Below are positions 10,959 to 23,345 of a stretch of DNA of 64,000 nt, piece after piece; the first letter of the stretch is position 1, and every line of letters starts with the position of its first letter. Source of the DNA: Onchidella celtica (lineage: Eukaryota > Mollusca > Gastropoda > Systellommatophora > Onchidiidae); the NCBI GenBank assembly GCA_963931925.1, contig OZ007569.1, forward strand, positions 30,707,091 through 30,771,090, given 5' to 3'. The notes below the pieces were generated by a model. The model saw nothing but the letters and a program-made list of their open reading frames with translations, did not search any database and was not told the origin of the DNA. Position numbers and translations under genes: made by a program.

Positions 10959-11003
<45 letters not shown>
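10871..11003 (+). repeat. Compound (TATG)n(TATC)n array after LINE copy B
   Basis: TATG repeats with TATATG variants (10871-10958) change cleanly to TATC repeats (10959-11003). The TATG part follows the 3' end of LINE copy B, and the TATC part is followed by the SINE. Confidence 0.95.
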
Positions 11004-11004
<1 letters not shown>

Positions 11005-11008
11005 CCGG

Positions 11009-11524
11009 GGGACAAGGTGGTCTAGAGGCAAGGTGCTCGCCTCTCATGCCAAGGGGTCCCGGGTTCTAAACCCGGGCAGTGCAGGCATGTTGGAAAGTGG
11101 ATTTTTCTCGTATTTTCAAGTCCCTGGTCCTATTGGGGGGTAGGATCGAGTAGTTCTTGGAAATTGGATTTTTCTCATATTTTCAAGTCCCTGGTCCTAT
11201 TGGGGGGTAGGATCGAGTACCTAGTCTTCTCGGATAAGGACGAAAAAATTCGGAGGGCCCGTGTGCACGTTGCGCACGTTAAAGATACCTTGGCAGTTGG
11301 AAATCGTAAAGAGCAGGCCGAAAGGCCGCTGCCCGGGCAAAATTGAAATTAACAGATTAAAATTCATCCATATCATCCCCCCCCCCCCCCCCCGCCAGAA
11401 CAAGAAATAATAAAACAAGTAAAGTGAGGTGTAAATGCCAAGGGCAGCGAACCTCCTAAAATAAAGACCTCAAATAAAAAAAATAAATAAAAAAATAATC
11501 TATCTATCTATCTATCTATATATT
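11009..11524 (+). mobile_element. tRNA-derived SINE with an internal 67-bp duplication
   Basis: The head carries RNA polymerase III promoter boxes: A box TGGTCTAGAGGC (11018-11029) and B box GGTTCTAAACC (11062-11072), the latter inside a perfect T-arm stem (CCGGG/CCCGG). The body holds two 67-bp units in tandem (11090-11156 and 11157-11223, sharing TTTTCAAGTCCCTGGTCC). Next come a C-run at 11379-11393 and an A-rich tail to about 11498. The element is bracketed by a perfect 14-bp direct repeat TATCTATCTACCGG at 10995-11008 and 11525-11538. That is a convincing target-site duplication inside a (TATC)n target. Confidence 0.8.
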
Positions 11525-11728
11525 TATCTATCTACCGGCCAGCCTGTCTGTTTGTCAACGTACTTTTGTTTGTCAGACCTCTGTTTATGAACATGTGTAG
11601 GATAGAGATTGTCATAATACCTGTACATCAATTGTGATATCAACTCTCTGTTCTTATTAGTCGGTTACATGTTTTATTTTGCAGTGACACGCTTTGTTTC
11701 GGGTGAATGAAAAAGGGAGTGTCTACTC

Positions 11729-11886
11729 TAAGGCCTGGCGTGCACTATGTTAAAATTAACCATCCGTTCAATGGAAGCAATCTTTGGCGTGGTGTGCAGC
11801 ACTGTAAACTCTCCGCCAAGCAAGCAAAAATCTGCGTTTGCACGCCGTGCAGCAGGCGAAACAGGATAGTGCGCGCCGGGCCTAAT
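11729..11886. mobile_element. Short MITE, 158 bp
   Basis: Ends form an inverted repeat: TAAGGCCTGGCGTGCACTAT at 11729 and ATAGTGCGCGCCGGGCCTAA at the right, about 17 of 20 complementary. The interior is moderately GC-rich and holds no coding sequence. Confidence 0.65.
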
Positions 11887-11979
11887 GCGCGTCTTCATTT
11901 TTGTACAATCCGGTAATTCAGTTTTACAATAGCTTGAGTGGCTCACAGAGGGCATGCGTGTGCGCGTGGGCGTGTGACA

Positions 11980-12100
11980 GAGAGAAAGAAAGAGAGGGGG
12001 GGGAGAGAAGGAGAAAGGGAGAGAAAGATGGAGAGAGAGAGAGAGGCAGGGGGGGGAGAGTGAGAAGAAGAGAAGAGAAAGTGAGAGAAGAGGAGAGAGT

Positions 12101-12164
<64 letters not shown>

Positions 12165-12260
12165 ATATATATATATATATATATATATATAAGATGAGAG
12201 AAAGGGAGTAAGAGAGAAATAAGACGAGAGAAAGAGAGTGAGAGAAAGACAGAAAGAGAC
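11980..12260. repeat. (GA)n / (TA)n / (GA)n low-complexity block
   Basis: Purine-rich GAGA sequence (about 11980-12102), an alternating TA tract broken by AAGA (about 12103-12192), then GAGA again. (TA)n of this length can extrude cruciforms. Both strands are open by composition only, so the long open frames here are artefacts. Confidence 0.92.
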
Positions 12261-12858
12261 ACTCACGTAGATTTACACTTCACCGTCAAAGAGTGACCGA
12301 GAACACACTGCTCTCTACTAGTGCCATAAATGACCTCAAGTGGATCCTGAATCAGTACAAGCAATTCATACTCAAGTGACTCTCACTGGTCTACGTCATT
12401 CCCTGCAAATCGTATGTCTTCTTTCTCTTCTGTCTTACTTCCCTCACTCATTCCTCAATACGTCATGCTTCTTAATCTTGTTTACTACATCCCTTCACTC
12501 AACTGTCAATTTGGTCACTCGTCCACTCCCGTCTTCACGAATGAGCAATGACATTCAGTTGTTTCGTTTATTGACGTGGCGAAGATAAATTTGTGCTCAT
12601 GAGTAATACTAAAAGAATAATCTAAATCCACTTCAGTTGGTTTAGAGAAAATTGAGTTGGAAATTTCTTTCTTTTTAACTAGATGAGGCACCTGGCATTA
12701 TGCGGGATAAACCTGAGAACCCACCGTTCTCTCTCTCTCTCTCTCTTCGCTCTCTCTCTCTCTGTTCTACAAAGCTTCTCATATTCTACAGTCTTTCTAC
12801 AGATTTCCTGCGCACAAGAGCACTACGCACTCATTTCTTGTAGGGAAATTGCACGCAA
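12261..12858. other. No gene recognised
   Basis: Unique sequence with a (CT)n run at 12730-12765. I see no domain or splice pair that would support an exon. Confidence 0.5.
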
Positions 12859-13292
12859 GGAATTGAACGCTCATCAATGCCGTTCCCGGTGCGGTGGGCT
12901 TGCTACAGGGGGCCAAACATAGGACGTTATAGTTTTCACTTTTACAACTTTTTATTTAAAAATACCTGAAACTTAAAGCAACACATTTGGTCGATACAAA
13001 AGCGATTGAGCTGTAGTAGTTGTCATTTAGGCTGTAGCATCAAAAAGTCTCCTTGTGTGGTGAACTTGTCAAAGGGAGCATAAAAAGAGATCATTGTATT
13101 TTACATTTTTATAACTTTTTAAAACAATTGTCTGAAACCTGAATAAACACAACAGGCTGATATAAAAGCGATTAGGTTAGATTAGTTAACAATTGAAAAA
13201 ATTAATTGCATAATTTTTTAAGTTGTCACTCAGCATGTAGCCTTGAGCAAAAATATAGTCAAAATTCCACCACAATGAATTTCTCCCGGAGC
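12859..13292 (+). repeat. Dispersed repeat, copy 1, internally duplicated
   Basis: Matches the reverse complement of 40622-40860 across its length. Shared landmarks are GGTGGGCTTGCTACAGGG at the left and CACAATGAATT followed by CTCCCG at the right. This copy holds two versions of the central segment (about 12960-13036 and 13130-13240, both with the CTGAAAC...AAGCGATT pattern), where copy 2 holds one. Family not recognised; no coding. Confidence 0.7.
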
Positions 13293-13430
13293 TAATTTTC
13301 TAAATAATAAGATAAGGTTTAAACCGTAGGCCAAACACACGAAATAATTGCTTTATTTTCTCATGTGGGAGTAATCCTGGGCGCTCAGCAACCGATTTCA
13401 ATAGGCCATCTAATTGGATGGTACAGGCAT

Positions 13431-13762
13431 ACAGTATAGATGTATAGAGAGATCTCACTTCCACCAAATCGCGAAACTAGGTCGCTGTGGTAAACAAGAA
13501 TTTCAAGAATTGAAAGAGACCTTCTTCACCAAAGATAGTGTGCATATCTGTTTAGTGTGGTTTGTTCATATTTTTGGGCTGTCTGAAACTATTTAGAGCC
13601 GTTTGTAAGTACTTACGCCCCGTGGAAATGCACAAACCGGTATTGTTTACCGCAGCGACCTACTTTGCGCTCCATGCTAACAATGGTTTCGCGGAGCCTC
13701 CCATGGCTTGCAGCGCAAATCGATCAATAGTGAAACCTCTCTATATATTTATACTCTCTGGT
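13431..13762. mobile_element. Foldback element (MITE-like)
   Basis: Imperfect inverted arms of about 60 bp or more. The left arm has GTATAGATGTATAGAGAG, then AAATCGCG, then TAGGTCGCTGTGGTAAAC. The right arm has GTTTACCGCAGCGACCTA, then CGCAAATCGAT, then CTCTCTATATATTTATAC. No coding potential. An open frame at 13562-13909 crosses it and is discounted. Confidence 0.65.
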
Positions 13763-13951
13763 ACCGGTAACGTCACGATATTAAATTTCAGTGAAATCTC
13801 GCGCTGTAGCCAACCAGTTGGATATCACAATAATGGCCATGTTGGGCCTTTCCCGGTCTTTCTTGGGTGCCCTTTTTATGTTTGGTCTTCCGTGCTTCAT
13901 CAATTTTAACTTTCACAAGTAGAAGTAAATAGTTCCGTTGCGGCATTATTA

Positions 13952-14147
13952 GGGTTAAGCCAGACCAAGGTTGGCATAGGCGCCAAACTGGTGGCTGACC
14001 GCCTAATTATTATGCATCACACTAAAACACTACTGACTGCTCACACCACCGCGATGTGGGCAGTGAGTAGTGTTTTAGTGTGATGCATAATAATTAGATG
14101 GTGAGCCAACAAATTGGGGCCAACGCCAGCCTTGGTCTGGCTTACCC
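13952..14147. mobile_element. Palindromic MITE family A, copy 1
   Basis: Terminal inverted repeats GGGTTAAGCCAGACCAAGG and CCTTGGTCTGGCTTACCC bound a 196-bp element. Most of its interior is a second palindrome: ATGCATCACACTAAAACACT near 14012, with its complement near 14068. The transcript or single strand would fold into a long hairpin. Copy 2 is at 19203-19750. Confidence 0.85.
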
Positions 14148-14662
14148 TTTACATTGGTAAAATTCTCAAAAATTGTTTTGCGTAGGTTGAAACAGAATTT
14201 TGCCCAGGAGTGTACGAGCAGACTGGCCGGCCAAATAGTTGGACAGTGACACCACGACACTGAATTTCAGAAAAGATACTTGAAACGATAAGATGAGACA
14301 CTATGATCTTCGCACCACTGAAAAAACTGTGCACACAATTTTCGCGCTGATCGGGGCGGGGCCCATGGCGCGTACGGTAGTATGAAAAGAATGCTTCATG
14401 TAATGGTAATTTTTTTTTAATGGCCACAGCGATTGAGGTTATAATTCCACAATAAGTGACGTCAATCAAGGCCTATAGCGATAGCTGAAAGTCAATGTTT
14501 TTCCCTATTTGGCATTGTCAAATACGGCACTTTTCATGACTTCCGCGCGTTTGCCGCTAGGTGACGGTGCGAAATCTGTGCACTCTAAAACGTAAAAGCA
14601 CTAGCTTTCTCATCTTATCAGTTCTAGTATCTTTGGTAGTGAGAAAACACAATACACACACG

Positions 14663-14696
<34 letters not shown>

Positions 14697-15535
14697 GAGA
14701 GTGCGTGAGGTCTCATGGAAACTACAGGTCGTCACACAAATCAAGCAGCTGGTTGGCCGATCAACATCGGGCAGTGCTCGCCAGGCCTCCATTAAACCGG
14801 ATGCCACTGTAACGGTTTTGTCACTGTTGTTGTTGAAATCGTACACCTGTTGCACCCACGGCATTAGGCGTCACTTGGATAGTTAAGTAGGAGTCTAGGA
14901 ATGCGTTGCATAACGTATATCATACGGTAACCCACATGATACTTTATACACCTGATGTGGGCAATACTATGTTACATAAAAATAAATGGTTAGCCCTACC
15001 ATGAAAAAGGGTAAGTGTGTTCGCCCAACTGCACATGACAATTCTTTTTAAGCCAAGTATTCTCTGGGCTCTTTGAAGGTTGTTGGTTTTTTTTTTTAAT
15101 AGATTGACTAGGAGTACAGCAAGCCTATTTCAAATGTTTATGAAATAGCTAAAACATTCCCCGCAGAATAGTTCTTTCCCCTCTCCGGTAAAAGTATGTC
15201 TTTTACACTTGCACGGTGTCATGACAGGGCCAGTGACACAATCTTTGTTTTTGGTCTTTGTTAAAAGTTTACTACTGTACTATGAACTTTTCCTCCTCCG
15301 TCATCTTCATTCTTCTTTTTCACATGTCTGATGTTGACCGGTTCTGGGCGATAATGAAACTGATTATTATTCTACACTACAGGGTGCGCTTTCCTGTTTT
15401 TCTTCACCTCTCTCTTCCTCCTCTCCTGCTCCCTTATCTGCTCCCTTTACAAAAACCCATGCTAAACAAACAAACAAACAAAACAGTGTTCTGTTTTTCT
15501 CTGCTTTCCATCTACAATGCTTGTTTGTTTGTTCT

Positions 15536-15538
<3 letters not shown>
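14148..15538. other. No gene recognised; (CA)n and repeat fragment
   Basis: Holds a dispersed repeat fragment at 14519-14645 (see the match at 29717-29838) and a (CA)n run at 14666-14693. The rest looks unique, with no supported exon. Confidence 0.5.
14519..14645 (+). repeat. Dispersed repeat pair, member 1
   Basis: Aligns with 29717-29838 through GCCGCTAG, GGTGCGAAATC, AAACG, CTTATC and TAGTATCT-like blocks. Roughly 70 percent identity by eye. Family unknown. Confidence 0.55.
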
Positions 15539-15582
<44 letters not shown>

Positions 15583-15583
15583 C

Positions 15584-15634
<51 letters not shown>

Positions 15635-15840
15635 CACCCCCTTATGCTGTCTCTCTTTCTTTCCCTCTTAGTCTTTCCCATTCTTTTTCTATCTCTTTCT
15701 GTCTTTCTCATTCTCATTCTTTCCTTCTCTCTTTCTCATTCTCTTTCTTTCTCTCTCTCTCTCTCTCTTACACTGCCTATCTCTCGCTCGCTCTCTCTTT
15801 CTCTCTCCCCATCCCCACCCCCCCTCCTTGTCTCTCTCTC
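15539..15840 (+). repeat. (TC)n-rich polypyrimidine block
   Basis: Two long pure (TC)n runs (15539-15579 and 15590-15629) continue into degenerate TTTCTC sequence to about 15840. Open frames of Ser/Leu or Arg/Glu repeats on the two strands are compositional. Confidence 0.95.
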
Positions 15841-16687
15841 CTATCGATAATTATGCCTATTTTTATTTTCATTATCTCCCAAATAAAAAAGAAAGGTTTT
15901 CATCACGAAAATAATCTGCATCAAATAAACAAGGGTACACAAAACTAAAAGATGTATCGTTTTTATGAAGAAAAGTCTACGCTGGTATCAAAAAGAAACT
16001 TAATATCATGTGACACATTCTTCAGACTCAGAAATATGATAGTAAAACACACAACATTATCTTCCTAAGTTATGACAGGAATGTTAACTCCTGAAATAAA
16101 GATAGTGCTACTCATTTTGGACATTCTTTTAACATGTTTTCTTGGCCGGATTTGTTCACACATGATTCAGATGAACTCGCCTGTGACAAAGAAATTCTTT
16201 CAGTCTATTTCAACGTTTTGAAAAATAGAGCTGTCATCTACAAAAAGCTTTTGTGATTTTATTTTCACGGAAATAAACTGCTTGAAAACTACGTTTTTAG
16301 AGCCTTTCAGATTCTTTCAGAGCAAAGAGACGTCTAATCATACATGGCCTACATGAATTCTGTAAGTTAGCCTGACCAAAATCGTGGGTTGACAATAATC
16401 TACAATCATGATTGCAACTGGATCCCCCATCTCCACCTGAAACCAGATTACGTTCACGACAGTGTCATATTATTTCAATACTGGATTTTACATGATGTAA
16501 TGCGCTGTAAAAAAAAAAAAAAAAGGGCTTTCCATACTAAAGTGCTTACAGTCGATTTGGGGCGATTTCTTACCTTCCCTCGCCTCATACACGTATGATA
16601 GTCATACTTTTGGCTTCTTTGTTGAAAAAAAAACAACAACTAAATGTTTATAAATAAAACCAAACTTTTTAATTCGTGCGTATGCTC
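15841..16687. other. No gene recognised
   Basis: AT-rich unique sequence with an A-run at 16510-16524. I could not identify an exon, RNA or element boundary. Confidence 0.5.
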
Positions 16688-16800
<113 letters not shown>

Positions 16801-17369
16801 GTCTTCCCTTTTCGTCTCTTGGACGTTTTTCATACTCTGAAGTCAACCCCTCACCCCCACCCACCTCCTAGAGTAGTTACTCTATTTATTATATGGATGG
16901 CTCCTAACTAAATTTATGTAAACCCCCCCCCCCCCTCGGCTTTTGTACGGGAAAAAACCAAGGCAGCAAAAAGAAGAATGAGTTGACTCCTGACTCCTGT
17001 ATTCGACAACAAGCAACGCCCTCGACTAGCTGGGCCATGCACTGTAATTTAGCGGAGCGTGTTACATGATTTAGTAGAGGGGAGTGATGACATGGCACCG
17101 TAGGTAGAGATAACAAAAGGAGGTACGCTGTTCTGATATAACAAGAATTTTGCCCGCCCCCCCTTCCCGCCCCCGGGAAATGACACAACATGTATGTAGA
17201 AATATGCGTCTCCTCAATTTAATTAACACCTCCTCGTCTTCTCTCTGTCCTTAAAAAGATAATAATATAAAAACATTTCATTTGAATTATAATAATTTCT
17301 TTCAATAAAAAAAAAGCGCAGGATCTAAATTTTTAAAAAATTATAGTCAGACAGCTAGACAGAAGGGCG

Positions 17370-19202
<1,833 letters not shown>

Positions 19203-19750
19203 GGTAAGCCAGGCCACAGACTAATAAATTAACCAGACTGGAAACACGAGCTTCGGGCTGTGTCGTTTTTTTACGGAATTTCCCGAGCGACGACTGAATA
19301 ACCAACATGGCCGCCGCTCGGGAAATTCCGATTCTAGTTCTATCTGCAGTAGAAATTTCTTTTTATTTGTCAAGATTGGTTGTACATGTATTAATTTCTT
19401 GGTGTGGAACCAAACTTCCGCATTCAGTAGGCGTGTCAAAATGGTATTACATGTATTCAAAATTGCAGTTATGCTGAAGCGTCGGTCGCTACCTTAAACC
19501 TAATATGGCGGATGGTTCATGACCTTTCGCTGTTTTGTGACGTCACACAATGGGATCATCCAGTCTGAGTATTTTATTAGTCTGTGAGCCAGGCCAAGGT
19601 TGACATAGGCCAAACACTTATGGCTCACCACCTAATTATTATGCATCACACTAAAACACTACCAACTGCCCACATCACCGCGTTATGGGTTGTGAGAAGT
19701 GTTGTGAGCCACCTGGGTGGGGCCTACTCCAGCCTTGGTCTGCCTTACTC
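19203..19750. mobile_element. MITE family A, copy 2, split by a nested element
   Basis: The left 12 bases (19203-19214) and the part from 19595 onward match copy 1 at 13952-14147. They share the TAAGCCAG(A/G)CCAAGGTTG end, the ATGCATCACACTAAAACACT interior and the CCTTGGTCTG right end. The two parts are separated by the 372-bp insertion at 19215-19586. Confidence 0.82.
19215..19586. mobile_element. Nested non-autonomous DNA transposon with perfect 8-bp TSD; carries kappaB-, YY1- and CRE-like motifs
   Basis: The 372-bp element starts CACAGACTAATAAA and ends TTTATTAGTCTGTG. AGCCAGGC is directly repeated at 19207-19214 and 19587-19594, interrupting MITE A. An 8-bp duplication fits hAT, P or Merlin types; I cannot choose. 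Inside, a perfect 16-bp inverted repeat (19274-19289 and 19315-19330) places GGAATTTCCC and GGGAAATTCC, both kappaB-consensus decamers, around AACATGGCCGCC (YY1-like). A second AATATGGCGG lies near 19502 and a CRE palindrome TGACGTCA at 19538-19545. Confidence 0.85.
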
Positions 19751-20176
19751 CTTATGTAGAGCCCCAAATCGTGGAGGTGAAGCATCAACAACATACATTG
19801 TCACCGGGCCAGGAACCTTGCTACATCCAATAATGAATCGTTCTTACAAGCCTACACCTCATGACCCTTGGACTGTCACTTCATATTGATGTCATGATTA
19901 AAAAAAAAAAAGTAGTAACGAAGACGCGAAGCCTGTCCGCACCTGACCTGAAAATGCTTGACTTGTTGGCGACCCACCTTCCCGTTTATTTCTGTGTCAG
20001 TTGTACAAAATTTGCTTGATAAATCTGCAGACACAGTGTTTCCACCCGCACTTTTCGAAGAAAGAAATATGCCGAGTATTCAGGGCAGTAGAGACCGGGT
20101 TAAACTTTAAGCTTTTGTTGAAATATAATAGAAAATTATCTCATGTGAGACTATCTGATAATGGCTCCTTTAGACC

Positions 20177-20638
20177 TTTTTAAGGGAAAATAAGTATTAG
20201 GCGGACGAAGGTTGTAGTGCCTAGTAAGTGCTCAAGAAAGCAAAGCGGGAGTGAAAGAAGGAAGAAAGAAAAATGATCAAGATGGCATTAGAACCCGCGA
20301 CCTCTACTACGGCACCCGTCGCCTTGCCAAGAAGAAAACAGATCGCTTAACCGCTTAACCGCACGGCCACTCCGTCTCTAAAAAAGAGACGATCGTGGCC
20401 GAACTGTTAAGCGGTGTTTCTTGCTGACTTGAGTATTCGTCTCTTTTTTAGAGACGGAGTGGCCGTGCGGTTAAGCGATCTGTTTTCTTCTTGGCAAGGC
20501 GACGGGTGCCGTAGTAGAGGTCGCGGGTTCTAATCCCATCTTGATCATTTTTCTTTCTTCCTTCTTTCACTCCCGCTTTGCTTTCTTGAGCACTTACTAG
20601 GCACTACAACCTTCGTCCGCCTAATTTTCTCTTAAAAA
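20177..20638. repeat. Long inverted repeat carrying a tRNA-like (class II) sequence in each arm
   Basis: Left arm 20177-20390 and right arm 20439-20638 are reverse complements, differing by a 9-bp duplication (TTAACCGCT type near 20347), a 6-bp insertion near 20192 and a few single bases. The 48-nt loop (20391-20438) repeats part of the arm sequence (GTGGCCG...GTTAAGCG). Read on + in the right arm, GAGTGGCCGTGCGGTTAAGC (20456-20475) resembles the D-arm/A box of tRNA-Ser or -Leu, and GGGTTCTAATCCC is a B box. A transcript would fold into a hairpin of about 200 bp. Confidence 0.88.
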
Positions 20639-22594
20639 CTGTTATCCTAGTGCTCTGCCTCCCCCCGAGGGACTTCCTTTAGACCTTGTATGTTTTGTAC
20701 GGCATGAAAATACATTTTTAGGTGAGATGGAGCGATGGACAGAGAGAGGGAGAGGTAATTGAGAGAAAGAAAAAGAGAGAGAGAGAGAGATAGACGGACA
20801 GAGAGGGAGAGAGGGGGAGAGAAGAGAAAGAGAGAGAGAGAGAGAGAGATTTGCTACTATTTCATTGTAAAGCGCTATGGGTCCACTTTGTGGAGGCAGG
20901 CATTATATAATAATAGTCCATTAGTACCATTATTCTCATTACCCCCCCCCCCCCTGCCAGTCGGAGCTCTTGTTTTAACGCATTGAAATTTTATAGCCCA
21001 ATCGTATAACTTGAAACCTGGAAATACTGACTGATCATTGTTATTTGGTGATTATCCACAAACTCCAACTTTTCCCCATAATAATTGCAAAGACAGTTTC
21101 ATATTGACGTTTTGAACACGGGAGGCTTATCCAATCTTGAAACAGCTTTTGAAACAGTTTAATAATTGTGCCTTTGTTGTTTTTGTTTTGTTTTGTTTTG
21201 TTTTTTGTAACCATTCATACAAATTCAGAATCCAGGCTCACATTGTTTTTACTTTCTTTGTTTCGTGTCAAAAAAGTCTCAAAGTTTACACGGGATGCTA
21301 CCCCACCCCCCCCCCCCGGGATACCCCCCCCCCAACCCACCCCACACACACAAACCATATCCCAAACTTCCACTCCCACTCTTTTCTACATACTTTTTCT
21401 TGTGTAGAATTCTTCCTATTATTATTTCATTGAACTCCTTTCCCCTCCTCTCAGTGTTGGAAGTTTGCCTGTGAGTGTGAGACATCTGGAATTATGCCCA
21501 GGTGCAGCGCACTGCACTGTAATTATGCACGTCTAGCAGTGACATTTAACTCAGTTCAAATGATAAGTTGCTAAGTTTAGAACCGCTGGTACATTGTAAC
21601 TGAATCATACCACAGTTGGGTTTATGTCCCAGTTCAGTTGCTGACGAACTATTCGCTCGCTAAGCGGCTGGGCCCAACGGTAGATGACAACTGAAATTCC
21701 ATATGTTGCAAACGTGCGTAACCAACGTTTTAGTTTCATACCTCATGTCTGTGGGACAATACAGGGGTCTTAGCTATGACTCACATTCATTCTGAACTAG
21801 GATGTGGCTTCCTGTTTCTTCATCTTCAGTTGAAAAGGATGTCCGTATTGTAAACGCCGCTTTGTTTGCTTTGAGCTTATTCAGTGTAAAAACTCTGCCC
21901 TTTGTTGGAGTCTCGATATAATTTTACTGTTTCGGTGAGATGAAATGAGTTTGTTCTTAAGTGTTCAGTTTGAAAGGGATAATTATATGTGCGGTATATT
22001 ACTTGTGATTTCATTCAGAAATGTCTGATGTGAACCATTGGATCTGTCATGAAAAGGATTAATTAGTGCACTGAAAAGAGAAGGGACTTTCTATGTTCAC
22101 AAAGTTTAATGAATTAAACAAAATTTCAATATGTGAATAATGAAGGCTGTCAAAAGTGTCCTGTGAAGATATTAATTAGATTCTCGGGAAATTTAAATAC
22201 GTCATCTTGAAGGTCTTACCACCAGTAAATTTGACGCTACTATTTTATTAATGAAGTGGTGACTTTGTTCTTTGGGACATTGTTAAAAACATATTAGAGG
22301 TGGCTCTAGGAGAGTCAATACAGAATATTTTAATAATATCAGATAAATACAGGTAAGTTTCCTATTCAGTATACATTTTTGTATTATTCTCGGAAACCCT
22401 TTAAAGCGCCGGTTGCTGTTCTATAAAACATTGAATATTTAGCATCAAACCGAATGAGATGAAGATCGGATTTAAACGCTGAATAACTCAGAATCAAACC
22501 AGACGGGCTGACTTTCCGAAAGAAAGTATACCGTGTACAATTATACGTACTGTTTTATGTGAAAATACTGCTGGCCACAGAGTGGGAAGACGAA
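20639..22594. other. No gene recognised; GA run and LINE tail-like fragment
   Basis: Contains (GA)n at about 20741-20850. Immediately after it, GTAAAGCGCTATGGG (20869-20883) precedes an ATTATATAATAATAG tail, which resembles a CR1-type LINE 3' end. C-runs are at 20942-20954 and 21307-21331. The rest is AT-rich with no supported exon. Confidence 0.45.
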
Positions 22595-22980
22595 AGGGAC
22601 AATCCATACGTACTCCTAATTTTGCCGAATTTTTACCCCCCCCCCCTCCCCGCTTTTCTCCAAAATACACTTTTCATAGCTCGGCCTCAACCCCCACCCC
22701 CATCCCTTCCCCCAGGCAAACCCCATGTACGAGCACACAGCTATTAGAAAGCTGAATATCCATGATAAGGCTTTAATGTTTCAAAACTTTAAGTGACATT
22801 AACTATTTGATAATTTCACTGAAATTTTGATGTTTATACAATCTAAGAGCTTAACCTGGAGAAACAAAAATACAACACAACTAAACTTTTCCATTCATCA
22901 TTATAATTAGAAAGCGTACACACGCTCTCCAGAAACCCTATTCTCACCCCATGCACATGGGGGCAACCCTTTTCCCCCCG
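22595..22980 (+). mobile_element. C-rich MITE-like element containing the second 92-bp copy
   Basis: The left end GGGACAATCCATACGTACTC resembles the GGGAGCCATCCATAAAGTAC end at 37726. A C-run (22637-22645) and CTCAACCCCCACCCCCAT follow, as in other C-rich fragments in this window. 22704-22795 is identical to the insertion in LINE copy B. The right end is not certain; GGGGGCAACCC at 22958-22968 is a candidate. Confidence 0.5.
22704..22795. repeat. 92-bp segment identical to 8927-9018
   Basis: Base-for-base match to the insertion in LINE copy B. Flanks differ immediately on both sides. The open frame ending GKPHVRAHSY appears in both places for this reason only. Confidence 0.9.
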
Positions 22981-23272
22981 AAGTTAGTATTTCATGGATT
23001 GCACCGAAGAAGTCGGGATCTTCAAATAACACAGTGGATAGCCGGTGTACACTGGGCCAGAGATCTGCGACAGTGAAAATATAAGTGACCAGTGTCTGAG
23101 TTCCCTTTCCTGTGTACCTTTGGGTATGACGGTCTGTCTTTCTGCCCAGCGTTTATTAACGCCTTGGCAGTTCGGTTCGCTGGACATGGATTAATTAAGA
23201 CATCACTGACATGACAGTTGAAGTGGCAAGACAAACAGAGGAAGACAGTAATGGACATGCCAACGCTAGCAC

Positions 23273-23345
23273 TGGTCGAGGCGTGCAGATTTGGTCAGTT
23301 CGGGTGACATTGATTACTTCTGTCCATCAGTTGAATGGAGCTATT
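23273..23345 (-). repeat. Inverted dispersed repeat, partner of 25314-25385
   Basis: The reverse complement shares CAGAAGTAATCAATGTCACC and AACTGACCAAATCTGCAC with 25314-25385; about 90 percent identical over 72 bp. It falls inside a 117-codon frame (23211-23564) that I therefore do not accept as a gene. Confidence 0.75.

Noticed and set aside
11009-11085. Functional tRNA gene at the SINE head
   Set aside because: The T-arm is good, but acceptor pairing is lacking and it continues into a SINE body with an A-rich tail and target duplication.
20453-20540. Functional tRNA-Ser/Leu gene
   Set aside because: A and B boxes are present, but the sequences before and after cannot form an acceptor stem, and the element is an inverted repeat of a SINE-like unit.
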